NCBI GenBank assembly: GCA_003258405.1
Contig: QKPN01000009.1
Location: 62,001 to 126,000 of the forward strand
Direction of reading: 5' to 3'
Source of the DNA: Rhodobacteraceae bacterium DSL-40
GTDB lineage: Bacteria > Pseudomonadota > Alphaproteobacteria > Rhodobacterales > Rhodobacteraceae
Length of the DNA stretch: 64,000 nt
Program-made: the position numbers and the translations under genes
Shown: positions 25,522-33,958 of the stretch, piece by piece
Numbering within the stretch: the stretch's first letter is position 1
Layout of the letters: every line of letters starts with the position of its first letter
The notes under the pieces: generated by a model
What the model was told of the DNA's origin: nothing
The model's database searches: none
The model's input: the letters and a program-made list of their open reading frames with translations, nothing else

Positions 25522-25785
25522 ATGGCAAGCCTGACCCTGAGCCCCAACATCGCCCGCCCCGACGATTTCTACGCCGATCTCGTCGCCGCGCACGAACACC
25601 TCAGCAAACCGGAAAGCGACGCCTTCAACGCGCGGCTGATCCTCATCCTTGCCAACCAGCTGGGCGACAACGCCCTGCTCTGCGAAGCCCTGCGCGCCGC
25701 AACCCGCCCCGAAGCGGCCATCCCGGCGGGGGAGGCGGCTGCCGCGGTGCGGCCCGACCGGGCAACGGAGCCGCAGGGTGCCTGA
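25522..25785 (+). CDS. DUF2783 protein
   Basis: An 87-residue protein with the DUF2783 core RPDDFYADLVAAHEHLSKPESDAFNARLILILANQLGD. DUF2783 genes typically follow an FAD hydroxylase of this type, so it may be a small partner or stability factor for the preceding enzyme. The start at ATG 25522 lies 5 bp after the hydroxylase stop. Its own end overlaps the start of maiA by 8 bp. The C-terminal 20 residues are low-complexity Ala/Glu/Pro. Confidence 0.85.
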   Translation: MASLTLSPNIARPDDFYADLVAAHEHLSKPESDAFNARLILILANQLGDNALLCEALRAATRPEAAIPAGEAAAAVRPDRATEPQGA

Positions 25786-26452
25786 CCGGCGGACGAGCCC
25801 CCCGTCCGCCGGCACGGTCGTCCTCTGGGACTACTGGCGCAGCTCGGCGAGCTACCGGGTGCGGATCGCGCTGAACCTCGCCGGGATCGCATACCGCACC
25901 CGCGCGGTCGATCTTCTGGCGCAGGACCAGCGCAGCCCCGAGCATCTTGCCCGCAATCCCCAGGGGCTGGTGCCGGTGCTCGAGATCGACGGCGCCCGGC
26001 TCACCCAGTCGCTGGCCATCCTCGACTATCTCGAGGCGACCGGGCGGCTGGCGCTCCGCCCCGCCGATCCGCTCCTGCAGGCGCGGATCGAGGCCGCCGT
26101 GCTTGCCATCGCGGCCGAAATGCATCCGGTCTGCAACGTGCGCATCCTGGCGCGCATCGAAGCCCTCACCGGCCGGCCGGAGGCGCGGGGCGAATGGGTC
26201 CGGGCGATACTGACGCCCGAACTCCAGGCGCTCGAGACGATGCTCGCCGGTCCCGGCCCTTATGCCTTCGGGCGCGAGATCACCCGCGCCGATCTCTGCA
26301 TCGTGCCCCAGCTCTACAATGCGCGGCGCTGGGAGGTGGACCTGTCGGGCATGCCCCGGCTCCGCGAGATCGACGCAGCCTGCGGGGCGCACCCGGCGTT
26401 CATCGCCGCGCATCCCGACCGGGCGAGGGCCGCCGCCGGCGGCCCCGCCTGA
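25778..26452 (+). CDS. maiA: Maleylacetoacetate isomerase (zeta-class GST)
   Basis: A 224-residue glutathione transferase fold. The zeta-class active-site loop RSSASYRVRIALNLAGI (about residues 21-37) corresponds to the SSCSWRVR motif. The G-site LVPVLEIDGARLTQSLAIL and the C-domain EITRADLCIVPQLYNARRW follow. It isomerises maleylacetoacetate to fumarylacetoacetate with glutathione, linking HmgA to fumarylacetoacetase. GTG 25778 overlaps the DUF2783 end, has GGAG 8 nt upstream and gives a normal family length. Confidence 0.93.
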   Translation: MPDRRTSPPSAGTVVLWDYWRSSASYRVRIALNLAGIAYRTRAVDLLAQDQRSPEHLARNPQGLVPVLEIDGARLTQSLAILDYLEATGRLALRPADPLLQARIEAAVLAIAAEMHPVCNVRILARIEALTGRPEARGEWVRAILTPELQALETMLAGPGPYAFGREITRADLCIVPQLYNARRWEVDLSGMPRLREIDAACGAHPAFIAAHPDRARAAAGGPA

Positions 26453-26540
26453 CCCGTAACCCGATCAACCCGGTGGCGATGGTCCGGCCAGGACGCGAAA
26501 GGCCGGGCCACCCGCCGGAAAACAACAGGGAGGACTGAAC

Positions 26541-27554
26541 ATGAAACTCTATCCTGCGATCTGCGCCACGCTTGCGCTCAACCTGATGGCGTCGCCCGTG
26601 CTGGCGGAGACCACGCTCGTGCTGTCGAGCTGGCTGCCGCCGCGCCACCCGATCGTCGTCAACGCGATCGAGCCCTGGGCGGAAGAGGTCGAGCAGGTGA
26701 CCGACGGCCGCGTGAGCGTGCGCGTGCTCCGCAAGCCGCTCGGCACGCCGCCCGCTCATTTCGACATGGCGCGCGACGGGGTGGCCGACATTACCTACGG
26801 CCTCCACAGCTTCACCGAGGACGATCGCTTCGAGAACGCGAAGATCGGCCAGTTCTCGTTTCTGGGCGACGATGCCGTCGAGGCCTCGAAAGCCTTCTGG
26901 ACCGTCTACACCGAAGACCTCGGCGCGGTGCAGGAGCACGCGGGCACCAAGCTGCTCGGCCTCTTCGTCCATGGCCCGGGCCTCCTGCACAACAACGTCC
27001 GCAAGATCGAGACGCCGGAGGATTTCCAGGGGCTGAAGATCCGCGTTCCCGGCGGCTACATCGCCGATCTGACCGGCGATCTGGGGGCGACGCCGGTCTT
27101 CATGTCCTCGCCCGAGGTCTACGAGAAGCTGTCGCGCGGGGTGATCGACGGCGTCGCCTTCACCTACGAGGCCCTCACCGCGTTCAATCTGACGGACTAC
27201 ATCAAGTATTCGATGACGGTGCCGGGCGGCATCTACAACACCACATGGTTCATGGTGATGGACCAGGACAAATGGGACGAGATCAGCCCGGAGGACCAGG
27301 CCGCCATCGAGAAGATCTCCGGCCTCGCCTTCGCCGAGCGCGTCGGCAAGGCCTGGAATGATGCCGACACCGCCGCCACGGCGGAAATCGCCGCGGCCGG
27401 GATCGAGGTCTACGCGGCGCCCGAGCCCGTGCTTGCGGCCATAAGCGAGCACGCGGCGCAGCGTGAGGCGGCCTGGGCCGACGGCCTCGGGGCCGATTAT
27501 GACGGCCAGGCGGCCCTCGCGCGCTTCCGCCAGATGACAGGCATCTCGGAATGA
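26541..27554 (+). CDS. TRAP transporter substrate-binding protein (DctP)
   Basis: A 337-residue periplasmic binding protein with a cleavable signal peptide ending at MASPVLA. The DctP core includes TLVLSSWLPPRHPIV, GLKIRVPGGYIADLTGDLGA, the substrate-anion Arg in that segment, and MSSPEVYEKLSRGVIDG. ATG 26541 follows AGGGAGGA. Placement within the homogentisate operon suggests an aromatic carboxylate such as a hydroxyphenylacetate as ligand; the sequence does not prove it. Confidence 0.92.
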   Translation: MKLYPAICATLALNLMASPVLAETTLVLSSWLPPRHPIVVNAIEPWAEEVEQVTDGRVSVRVLRKPLGTPPAHFDMARDGVADITYGLHSFTEDDRFENAKIGQFSFLGDDAVEASKAFWTVYTEDLGAVQEHAGTKLLGLFVHGPGLLHNNVRKIETPEDFQGLKIRVPGGYIADLTGDLGATPVFMSSPEVYEKLSRGVIDGVAFTYEALTAFNLTDYIKYSMTVPGGIYNTTWFMVMDQDKWDEISPEDQAAIEKISGLAFAERVGKAWNDADTAATAEIAAAGIEVYAAPEPVLAAISEHAAQREAAWADGLGADYDGQAALARFRQMTGISE

Positions 27555-28003
27555 CCCAGCGCGTGCTGATCCGTGGTCTCGAAGGGCTGGTGGCGCTGCT
27601 GCTGCTCGCCCTCATCGCCGTGACGGCGGTCGATGTGGTCGGCCGCTATCTCATGAACGCCCCCCTTTCGGGGGCCTTCGAGATGACCGAGCTCATCCTC
27701 GGAGCTCTCGTCTTCGCTGCCCTGCCGCTGGTCAGCAAGAGCGGGTCGCATGTCGAGGTCGACCTGCTCGTCAGCGTGCTCCCGACGCGCGTGAACCACC
27801 GGCTGGGCCTCGCCGCCGCCGCGATATCGGCCGCCGTGCTCGTCTACTTCGCCTGGCAGCTCGGACGTCTCGGCCTCAACCAGCTGCACGAGGGGTCCCG
27901 TTCCGTCTCGCTCGGCGTGCCCTACTGGCCGTTCGCGGCGCTCGGCGCCGTGTGCTGCCTGCTTGCGGCATGGTTCGGGATCAGGCGGGCGGTGCGGACA
28001 TGA
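27551..28003 (+). CDS. TRAP transporter small permease (DctQ)
   Basis: A 150-residue membrane protein with four predicted helices and the DctQ hallmark VDVVGRYLMNAPLSGAFEMTEL. It overlaps the DctP stop by 4 bp (ATGA) and the DctM start by 4 bp, so the three subunits are translationally coupled. It forms the membrane complex with DctM that takes up the ligand delivered by the binding protein, driven by a sodium or proton gradient. Confidence 0.92.
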   Translation: MTQRVLIRGLEGLVALLLLALIAVTAVDVVGRYLMNAPLSGAFEMTELILGALVFAALPLVSKSGSHVEVDLLVSVLPTRVNHRLGLAAAAISAAVLVYFAWQLGRLGLNQLHEGSRSVSLGVPYWPFAALGAVCCLLAAWFGIRRAVRT

Positions 28004-29310
28004 CCATCTCGCTCATCGGGCTTGCCGTCCTGCTCGTCCTGGTCTTCGCGCGCGTTCCCATCGCGTTCGCCATGGCGCTGGTGGGGGCCGGCGGCTTCGC
28101 CGCCATGCGCGGCATCGAGGCGACCGGCGCCATGGTCGGCACGACCGTCTTCGAGACCGGTCTGAGCTACTCGCTCTCCGTGGTGCCGCTCTTCATCTTC
28201 ATGGGCAACGTGCTGGCGCGCTCCGGCATCGCCCACGGGCTCTTCGCCGGGGCCGACCGCCTCTTCGGCCGGATGCGCGGCGGCCTCGCGCTCGCAACCG
28301 TCCTGAGCTGCGGCGGCTTCTCCGCCGTCTCGGGCTCGTCGCTGGCCACCGCGGCCACCATGTCGCGCGTCGCCATGCCGCCGATGCGCCGCTTCGGCTA
28401 TGCCGACAGCCTGGCGACGGGCGCGATTGCCGCGGGCGGCACGCTGGGGATCCTCATCCCGCCCTCGGTGATCCTCATCATCTTCGGCCTGCTGACGGAA
28501 TCCGACATCGGCAAGCTCTTCATCGCCGGTCTCGTGCCCGGGCTCCTCGGGATCCTGCTCTACATGCTCGCCGTCATCGTCGCGGTGCGGCTGAACCCCG
28601 CGCTCGCCCCGCCCGTCTCGCAGCCCGAGCCCATGTCGCAGCGCGACAAGGTCGGCGTGCTCGGCACGCTGGCGCTCTTTACCTTCATCATGGTGGGGAT
28701 CTACGGCGGCTTCTTCACCCCGATCGAGGCCGCCGGCATGGGCGCGCTCTTTGCCCTCCTCCTCGCCCTCGCCATCCGCGGCCTGAGCTTCAGCGATTTC
28801 TGGGGCGCCTGCCTCGAAAGCGTCGTCTCCTCGGCGATGATCTTCGCCATAATCATCGGCGCGGAGATCTTCTCGGCCTTCGTGAATTTCGCGGGCCTTC
28901 CCGACGCGCTCGTCGACATCGTCTACGACCTCGACGTCTCGGCCTGGGTCGTGATCGCGATCATGGTCGCGATCTACCTGGTGATGGGCTGCGTCTTCGA
29001 GAGCCTCTCGATGATCCTGCTGACCGTGCCGGTCTTCTATCCGATCATCGAGCAGCTCGATTTCGGAACCGGCCTGCTCGCCGATCCCGAAATGGCGCTG
29101 ATCTGGTTTGCCATCATCGTCGTCGTGGTGACGGAGATCAGCCTGATAACCCCGCCGGTCGGGATGAACGTCTTCGTGCTCCGGGCGAACCTGCCCGATG
29201 TCGGGCTCGCGACCATCTTCCGCGGCGTCCTGCCGTTCTGGGTCGCCGACATCGTCCGCCTCGGCCTGCTGATTGCGGTGCCGTGGATCTCGCTGGTATT
29301 GCTGCAATGA
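28000..29310 (+). CDS. TRAP transporter large permease (DctM)
   Basis: A 436-residue, 11-12-helix transporter. It contains FARVPIAFAMALVGAGG, VVPLFIFMGNVLARSGIA, SGSSLATAATMSRVAMP, GTLGILIPPSVILIIFG and TPPVGMNVFVLR in the standard order of DctM. It starts in the ATGA overlap with DctQ and ends in another ATGA overlap with the downstream MarR-type regulator. Confidence 0.93.
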   Translation: MTISLIGLAVLLVLVFARVPIAFAMALVGAGGFAAMRGIEATGAMVGTTVFETGLSYSLSVVPLFIFMGNVLARSGIAHGLFAGADRLFGRMRGGLALATVLSCGGFSAVSGSSLATAATMSRVAMPPMRRFGYADSLATGAIAAGGTLGILIPPSVILIIFGLLTESDIGKLFIAGLVPGLLGILLYMLAVIVAVRLNPALAPPVSQPEPMSQRDKVGVLGTLALFTFIMVGIYGGFFTPIEAAGMGALFALLLALAIRGLSFSDFWGACLESVVSSAMIFAIIIGAEIFSAFVNFAGLPDALVDIVYDLDVSAWVVIAIMVAIYLVMGCVFESLSMILLTVPVFYPIIEQLDFGTGLLADPEMALIWFAIIVVVVTEISLITPPVGMNVFVLRANLPDVGLATIFRGVLPFWVADIVRLGLLIAVPWISLVLLQ

Positions 29311-29795
29311 AACCCAGCGAGAGGCCATCCCCCGTGAGCACCCCCGCCCGCCCAGCGCGTGAGCCCGATGACGCGCGCTACCCGCCGACATCGAGATCGC
29401 TGCCGATCGCGCTCATCCGGGCGCGGGAACGGGTGATGGGGCCATTTCGCGAGATGCTGGCGAAGGCGGGCGTCACCGAACAGCAGTGGCGCATCCTGCG
29501 GGTGCTGGACGAGCACGGGCCGATGCCGATCACCGCGATCGGCGAGCTGGCCTGCCTGCAGGCCCCGAGCCTCAGCCGGACCATCCAGATCCTCGTGGAG
29601 AAGGAGATGGTCAGGCGCGTCCGCGACACCTCCGACCGGCGGCGCCAGACCATCTCGCTCGCCGAGGCGGGCGCCGCCGTCATCTACTCGAACATCGGCG
29701 AGTCGCGGCGGATCGCGAAGGCCTTCGAGGAAAGGCTCGGCCCGGAGAAGCACCGCCGCCTGCTCGACCTCCTCGACGAACTCTCGCAGCTCTGA
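29307..29795 (+). CDS. MarR-family regulator, HpaR-like
   Basis: About 162 residues. The core RSLPIALIRARERVMGPFREM followed by VTEQQWRILRVLDEHGPM is the signature of the homoprotocatechuate-operon repressor HpaR group. The recognition helix region is CLQAPSLSRTIQILVEKEMV and the wing is DTSDRRRQTISL. ATG 29307 overlaps the DctM stop; GTG 29334 is an alternative. It is the last gene of a coupled DctPQM-regulator string and the second MarR-type protein of the locus, so the transporter segment may have its own control. The ligand is unknown. Confidence 0.85.
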   Translation: MKPSERPSPVSTPARPAREPDDARYPPTSRSLPIALIRARERVMGPFREMLAKAGVTEQQWRILRVLDEHGPMPITAIGELACLQAPSLSRTIQILVEKEMVRRVRDTSDRRRQTISLAEAGAAVIYSNIGESRRIAKAFEERLGPEKHRRLLDLLDELSQL

Positions 29796-29832
29796 GCCCC
29801 GCACCGGGCCCGGAAGGGGCGCGCCACCGACG

Positions 29833-29870
29833 AAAAAGGCCGGGCCGCTGCGAGGCGGCCCGGCCGGTTG
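29833..29870. terminator. Bidirectional intrinsic terminator
   Basis: Perfect 11-bp stem GGCCGGGCCGC / GCGGCCCGGCC with a 6-nt loop, preceded by AAAAA and followed by GGTTGTCT. It lies between the convergent HpaR-like and NCS1 permease genes, so it can end transcription from both sides; the T-run is better for the leftward transcript. Confidence 0.75.
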
Positions 29871-29901
29871 TCTCTCGGGGCGGGGGAGATCCCCGCCGGG
29901 C

Positions 29902-31305
29902 TCACTCGGCCGGTGTGGCGAGAAGCTCGGCGTTCCCCTCGGGGCGGAAACGCTGCGCCGACGGCATGTACTGCATCAGCAGGTAGTAGCTGAGGCCGGC
30001 CGGGATCAGGCTCGCATACCAGGAGATTCCCGAGAAGATCAGCGCGAAGACCACGCCGATGGCCGAGGCGATGACACCCGCCCAGTTGATCCCGGCGTAG
30101 GGGCCCGTCGCGTCGTAATGGGCGGCGATATCGAGCGTGCGCTTGCGGATCGCGTAGTAGTCCACCACCATCACCGCGAAGATCGGGCCGAGGAAGGCCG
30201 AATAGGTCTGGATGAAGAGGTTGAGCCCGGCGGCGCTCTCGTCCTTCACCAGCTCCCAGGGGAAGGCGCAGAAGGCGAGAAGGCCGACGATGACGGCGGA
30301 CTTGCGGAAGCTGAGCCCGAAGGTCTCCATCAGCGCATAGGCCGGCGGCACCACGTTGTTGAGGATGTTCGTCGTGAGCTGCGCGAAGGCGATGAAGAGC
30401 AGCGTCACCACCAGCAGCACCGGGTTGTCCACGGCGGAGGCGAAGACATCGATCGGATCGACCACGCCGGTGGCCGAGGAGACCATGATGCCGATCATGC
30501 CCATGAAGAGCGTCGCGGGCAGGATCGAGTTGGCATAGATCATCACCTGCCGGAACGGCCCGACGGTCTTGTGAAGCTCGCGGCTGTAGTCAGAGACGTT
30601 GAGCATCATGGTGGCGTAGATCCCCATGAAGAGCATCGTCGCCCCCCAGAACGGCGCACCCCAGGTGCCCTCGGCATCCACCAGGTTGGTGCCGATCGCA
30701 TCGCCATAGCGGTTCAGCACCGAGACGAACATGTAGATCAGCGCGCCGATGATGAAGACCGAGCCGATGTTCTCGACCCACTTGATGCCGTGGAAGCCGA
30801 AGATCGAGAGGCCGATCTGCAGGAACTGGAAGGCGACGAACCAGAAGATCACGCTGTCGAAGCCGAACATCGTCGCGGAGACGAGATTGAGCGCGCCGGC
30901 GCCAACCCAGCTCTGGAAGCCGAACCAGACGATCGCCGGAACGGAGCGGACGAGCGCCGGCAGCTTGTTGCCGGTGAAGCCGAAGGAGGTCCGCGCCTGC
31001 ACCATCATCGGGATGCCGTATTTGTGCCCGGCCTGGCCATTGATCGCGAGCGCGAGCCCGATGACGAGGCAGCCGATGGTGATCGCGACGATGGTCTGGA
31101 CGAGATTGAGCGTGCCGACGAGGCCGGAGCCGACCGTGAACGTGCCGATGGAGACACAGCCGCCCAGCCAGGCGAAGAGATAGGACCAGGGGTCCATGAT
31201 CCGTGTCTTCTGGGGGGCGAGGTTCTCCTCGCCGAAGGGCTTGTCCTCCACGACGGCGCCACCGCCCGACAGGCCGTTATCCGATGAATGCTTGATCTCG
31301 TTCAT
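29902..31305 (-). CDS. NCS1-family nucleobase/hydantoin/allantoin permease
   Basis: A 467-residue inner-membrane symporter. Family motifs in order: SYLFAWLGGCVSIGTFTVGS in helix 1, GHKYGIPMMVQARTSFGFTG, PAIVWFGFQSWVGAGALN and NVSDYSRELHKTVG. Substrates of the family include hydantoins, allantoin, uracil and cytosine. It is the second gene of an operon with the racemase: its start lies inside the end of the racemase gene (29-bp overlap) behind AAGGAG. Context favours hydantoin or allantoin. Confidence 0.88.
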   Translation of the reverse strand: MNEIKHSSDNGLSGGGAVVEDKPFGEENLAPQKTRIMDPWSYLFAWLGGCVSIGTFTVGSGLVGTLNLVQTIVAITIGCLVIGLALAINGQAGHKYGIPMMVQARTSFGFTGNKLPALVRSVPAIVWFGFQSWVGAGALNLVSATMFGFDSVIFWFVAFQFLQIGLSIFGFHGIKWVENIGSVFIIGALIYMFVSVLNRYGDAIGTNLVDAEGTWGAPFWGATMLFMGIYATMMLNVSDYSRELHKTVGPFRQVMIYANSILPATLFMGMIGIMVSSATGVVDPIDVFASAVDNPVLLVVTLLFIAFAQLTTNILNNVVPPAYALMETFGLSFRKSAVIVGLLAFCAFPWELVKDESAAGLNLFIQTYSAFLGPIFAVMVVDYYAIRKRTLDIAAHYDATGPYAGINWAGVIASAIGVVFALIFSGISWYASLIPAGLSYYLLMQYMPSAQRFRPEGNAELLATPAE

Positions 31306-32062
31306 TCACGTCTCCTTGTCTGGTATTCGGGTTGGAAGGGGCAGGCTGTTTTGCGAGCGGCGCGGCATAGGCGCCGATCTTGCTGGTGCGCAGACCGGCG
31401 CCAACAAGAGCCTCGGCAAACTTCGTGGCAGCGGCAACGCCGTCGATCACCGGCAGGCCGTTCTCGCGGCTCAGTTCCGCGGCGAGATCGGCCATGCCGG
31501 CGCAGCCGAGGACGATGGCCTCGGCCTTGTCGATCTCGATGGCGCGGGTGATTTCCGCCTGGATCAGGGCGCGCGCGTTGCTGCCCGGCGCTTCGAGCGC
31601 GAGCACCGCAACATCGGCCGCGCGCACGTTGCGGCACTGGGTCGAGAGGCCGTAGCGATGCACCAGCTCCTCGAGGAGCGGCACCGTCCGCGACAGCGTC
31701 GTGATCACCGTGAAGGAGGTGGCGATCATGCTGGCGGCCTTGATGCCTGCCTCGCAGATCCCGATCACCGGCCCGGTTGCCAGCTCCCGGCAGGCGCCGA
31801 TGGCCGGATCGTCGAAGCAGGCCACGACGATCGCATCCGCGCCCTCGGCCTCGGCTTTCTGGACCTCCGCAAGGAGATACGGCGCGCACATCACCTCGTC
31901 GCGGTGGCCTTCGATGCTCGCCGGCGCGCCATGGGCCGTGCGCCCGATGATCTCGACGCCGGGGCCCGCAACCGACCGTGCGGCCTTCACGATCGTCTCG
32001 GTCATGCGGACGGTTGAATTGGGGTTGATGATGCAGAGTTTCAGGGGAGCCTCCTGTGTCAT
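31277..32062 (-). CDS. Asp/Glu/hydantoin racemase family protein
   Basis: A 261-residue cofactor-independent racemase. The two catalytic cysteines are in DAIVVACFDDP (Cys82) and AIVLGCAGM (about Cys187), and the N-terminus LCIINPNSTVRMTETI is typical of hydantoin and allantoin racemases. ATG 32062 has GGGAG 5 nt upstream; the frame extends 45 nt further but without a ribosome site. With the NCS1 permease it would import and epimerise a 5-substituted hydantoin or allantoin. No hydantoinase, carbamoylase or allantoinase gene is in the window. Confidence 0.85.
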   Translation of the reverse strand: MTQEAPLKLCIINPNSTVRMTETIVKAARSVAGPGVEIIGRTAHGAPASIEGHRDEVMCAPYLLAEVQKAEAEGADAIVVACFDDPAIGACRELATGPVIGICEAGIKAASMIATSFTVITTLSRTVPLLEELVHRYGLSTQCRNVRAADVAVLALEAPGSNARALIQAEITRAIEIDKAEAIVLGCAGMADLAAELSRENGLPVIDGVAAATKFAEALVGAGLRTSKIGAYAAPLAKQPAPSNPNTRQGDVNERDQAFIG

Positions 32063-32082
32063 GCGCACTCCCTGTCTATCAT

Positions 32083-32096
32083 AATTGTTCACAATT
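32083..32096. promoter_or_regulatory. Candidate GntR operator
   Basis: Perfect palindrome AATTGT-TC-ACAATT in the AT-rich control region between the divergent racemase (start 32062) and GntR (start about 32175) genes. It sits 20 bp before the racemase start, where it could block its promoter or transcription start. FCD-type GntR sites commonly have TTGT...ACAA arms. Confidence 0.6.
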
Positions 32097-32174
32097 TTTG
32101 GATTCAATTATCGACAACAAACGATTCCACCGAAAATATTGAACAGATCGCAACGATTGGCTATTTGGGATGCA

Positions 32175-32861
32175 ATGAGCCAGTCACCCGAACAGCAGAT
32201 CGTCGAGCATGTTCTCGACGCCATCGCAGACCAGAAGCTCCGGGCTGGAACGAAGCTTGGCGAGCAGTCGCTGAGCGAGATATTTTCCTGCAATCGCACG
32301 CAGGTAAGGCGCGCGCTTGCCACGCTGACCGGCTATCACGTCGTGGAACATCTGCCGAACAGGGGCGCCTATGTCGCCACCCCCTCGGAGGCCGATGCCC
32401 GGCACGTCTTCGAGGCAAGGCGCGCCATCGAGATGACGATCTGCAAAAATGTCGTGCAGTTTGCAAACCCTGCCGATCATGCCCGCCTGCGGGCCAATCT
32501 GGCCCAGGAACACGAGGCGAATGCCGCCGGAAACCGCGCGCTCGCGATTCGTCTCTCGCGCCAGTTCCACCTGATCCTGGCGGAGGTCGGGCGCAATCCG
32601 GTACTGTCGCAATATCTGGAGGAACTCACGATGCGCACCTCCCTCGTTCTCGGGCTCTATGGCAGCGACCAGCGCAGCCTCTGCGCCGTCGATGAGCACG
32701 CGGGCATTCTCGATGCGATCGAGCGCCGCGACGAGGCCGCGGTCTGCCGGGAAATCGAGGCGCATCTCCGCCATATCGAGGCGGCGGTGGATTTCGCCGG
32801 CGCCCCGAAACCTCGCGGCGCGCTGTCGAGCCTCCTCGGCCCGATCGTCATCCCGACCTGA
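32175..32861 (+). CDS. GntR-family regulator (FadR/FCD type)
   Basis: About 228 residues from ATG 32175. The N-terminal winged helix has IVEHVLDAIADQKLRAGTKLGEQSLSE with FSCNRTQVRRALATL as the recognition helix. The C-terminal all-helical FCD ligand domain carries the metal-type histidines in SRQFHLILAEVGRNP and DEHAGILDAIERRD. The ribosome site is weak, and the frame extends upstream to 32085, so the start is uncertain. It is divergent from the racemase-permease operon, which it probably represses. Confidence 0.85.
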   Translation: MSQSPEQQIVEHVLDAIADQKLRAGTKLGEQSLSEIFSCNRTQVRRALATLTGYHVVEHLPNRGAYVATPSEADARHVFEARRAIEMTICKNVVQFANPADHARLRANLAQEHEANAAGNRALAIRLSRQFHLILAEVGRNPVLSQYLEELTMRTSLVLGLYGSDQRSLCAVDEHAGILDAIERRDEAAVCREIEAHLRHIEAAVDFAGAPKPRGALSSLLGPIVIPT

Positions 32862-32945
32862 CCGCCCCTTCCCGGGCACCAGAGGCCAGGATCGCCCGCA
32901 AAAACGCCCCTCCCGCCCGGACAAAAGCCGGCCTCCAAGGCACCA

Positions 32946-33024
32946 TTAATGAATCATGAGTGATTTTATCAAGATATATCAGAGAGATGGCAAAATTTTC
33001 ACGGTGAAACGCCCCGTTTTCACC
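32946..33024. repeat. 79-bp intergenic repeat, copy B
   Basis: Gap-free partner of 13400-13478 (about 64 of 79 identical; the last 29 bp fully identical, including TTTCACGGTGAAA and the second arm CGTTTTCACC). It lies between the convergent GntR gene and the DUF2380 gene, 75 bp beyond the end of the latter. Confidence 0.8.
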
Positions 33025-33099
33025 ATGACCCTCCCGGATCCGCACCACTCCTGCGCGGCCGCTGCTCCCCAGGCCATCGTGAGCGTGACCCGATGAGCC

Positions 33100-33576
33100 T
33101 CACTCCCCCGTCGCGAGGTTCTTCACCAGAAACGCCTCGGCCCGGGCCCAGCTCTCGTCATTGTCGCCGCGGAAGTTGAGGTCGCGGCGCTGCACCACCT
33201 GGCCGCTCTCCACATCCACCACCTGGACGAACATCTGCATGATGAGGGAGGAGGTCTTCAGCACCGAGCAGAAGAGCGCGCGCTCCGCACCGCTCTCCCG
33301 GCTGAGATCGAGAAGGCACTGCGGCACCTCGCGCGGGCAGGCCGCCGCGACCTTATCGGCGGTGATCACCACCGTTTCGGACCCCTGCGAGGCCATGTCG
33401 CGCGCAAGTCCCTCGGTCAGCGCGGCAAGCCGCGCGTCATGCGCCGCGGTCTGGTCCTGCGCCTCGCCCGAGGTGTCGAGGAGTTTCACCGGCAGGATCG
33501 CGAGCCGCTCGGCCCGTGCCTCCGGGGCCAGTGCCATCGCCGCCAGTATCGCCATACCCCAGATCGCCCGCCGCAT
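33100..33576 (-). CDS. Secreted DUF2380 protein
   Basis: A 158-residue protein with a signal peptide (MRRAIWGMAILAAMALAPEARA). The DUF2380 body has LAILPVKLLDTSGEAQDQ, LARDMASQGSETVVITAD, a Cys pair in ACPREVPQCLLDL, and VQVVDVESGQVVQRRDLNFRG. Proteins of this type are exported and of unknown function. Its last 19 codons are duplicated at 13245-13304. It follows the two tandem lipoprotein genes on the same strand. Confidence 0.85.
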   Translation of the reverse strand: MRRAIWGMAILAAMALAPEARAERLAILPVKLLDTSGEAQDQTAAHDARLAALTEGLARDMASQGSETVVITADKVAAACPREVPQCLLDLSRESGAERALFCSVLKTSSLIMQMFVQVVDVESGQVVQRRDLNFRGDNDESWARAEAFLVKNLATGE

Positions 33577-33677
33577 CGTGCCGCCCTCCCGTTCCTGTCA
33601 TGTCACGGAGATGATACTCGGCGGGTGGCGCCTGCGAACCCATCCTTCCGGCGCAGCGCCCGCCCGTCTGTCACACT

Positions 33678-33857
33678 TCAGTGGGAAAGTGCCCCGACTG
33701 TCGCCCCGGCAGCGGTGCCCACGATCGGGCCGCCAAGCACCGTGCCCACCGCCGCGCCGCCAAGCGCGCCGGTGGCCGCGCGCTGTTCGACCGTATTGCC
33801 GCAGGCCGCGAGGGCCGGCATCAGGAGGCAGAGAAGAAGGCGCAGACGCAGGGACAT
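33678..33857 (-). CDS. Small glycine-zipper lipoprotein, copy 1
   Basis: A 59-residue lipoprotein. The signal peptide ends with the lipobox ALAAC (Cys19 would be lipidated). The mature part VEQRAATGALGGAAVGTV and GPIVGTAAGATVGALSH forms a glycine-zipper, a repeated GxxxG helix that packs in or on membranes. Same length and plan as the next gene, with which it forms a tandem duplication. ATG 33857 is chosen because it gives a normal signal peptide. Role unknown; it is probably attached to the inner leaflet of the outer membrane. Confidence 0.8.
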   Translation of the reverse strand: MSLRLRLLLCLLMPALAACGNTVEQRAATGALGGAAVGTVLGGPIVGTAAGATVGALSH

Positions 33858-33958
33858 GGGTTTTCCCGAGGCTTTCAATCGGCCTGAGCCTGCCCGAAAA
33901 CCCTAGCCGGATCAATGCCTCGGCTGCGCGAATTGATCGGATCTGCTGCGCGCCAAGA

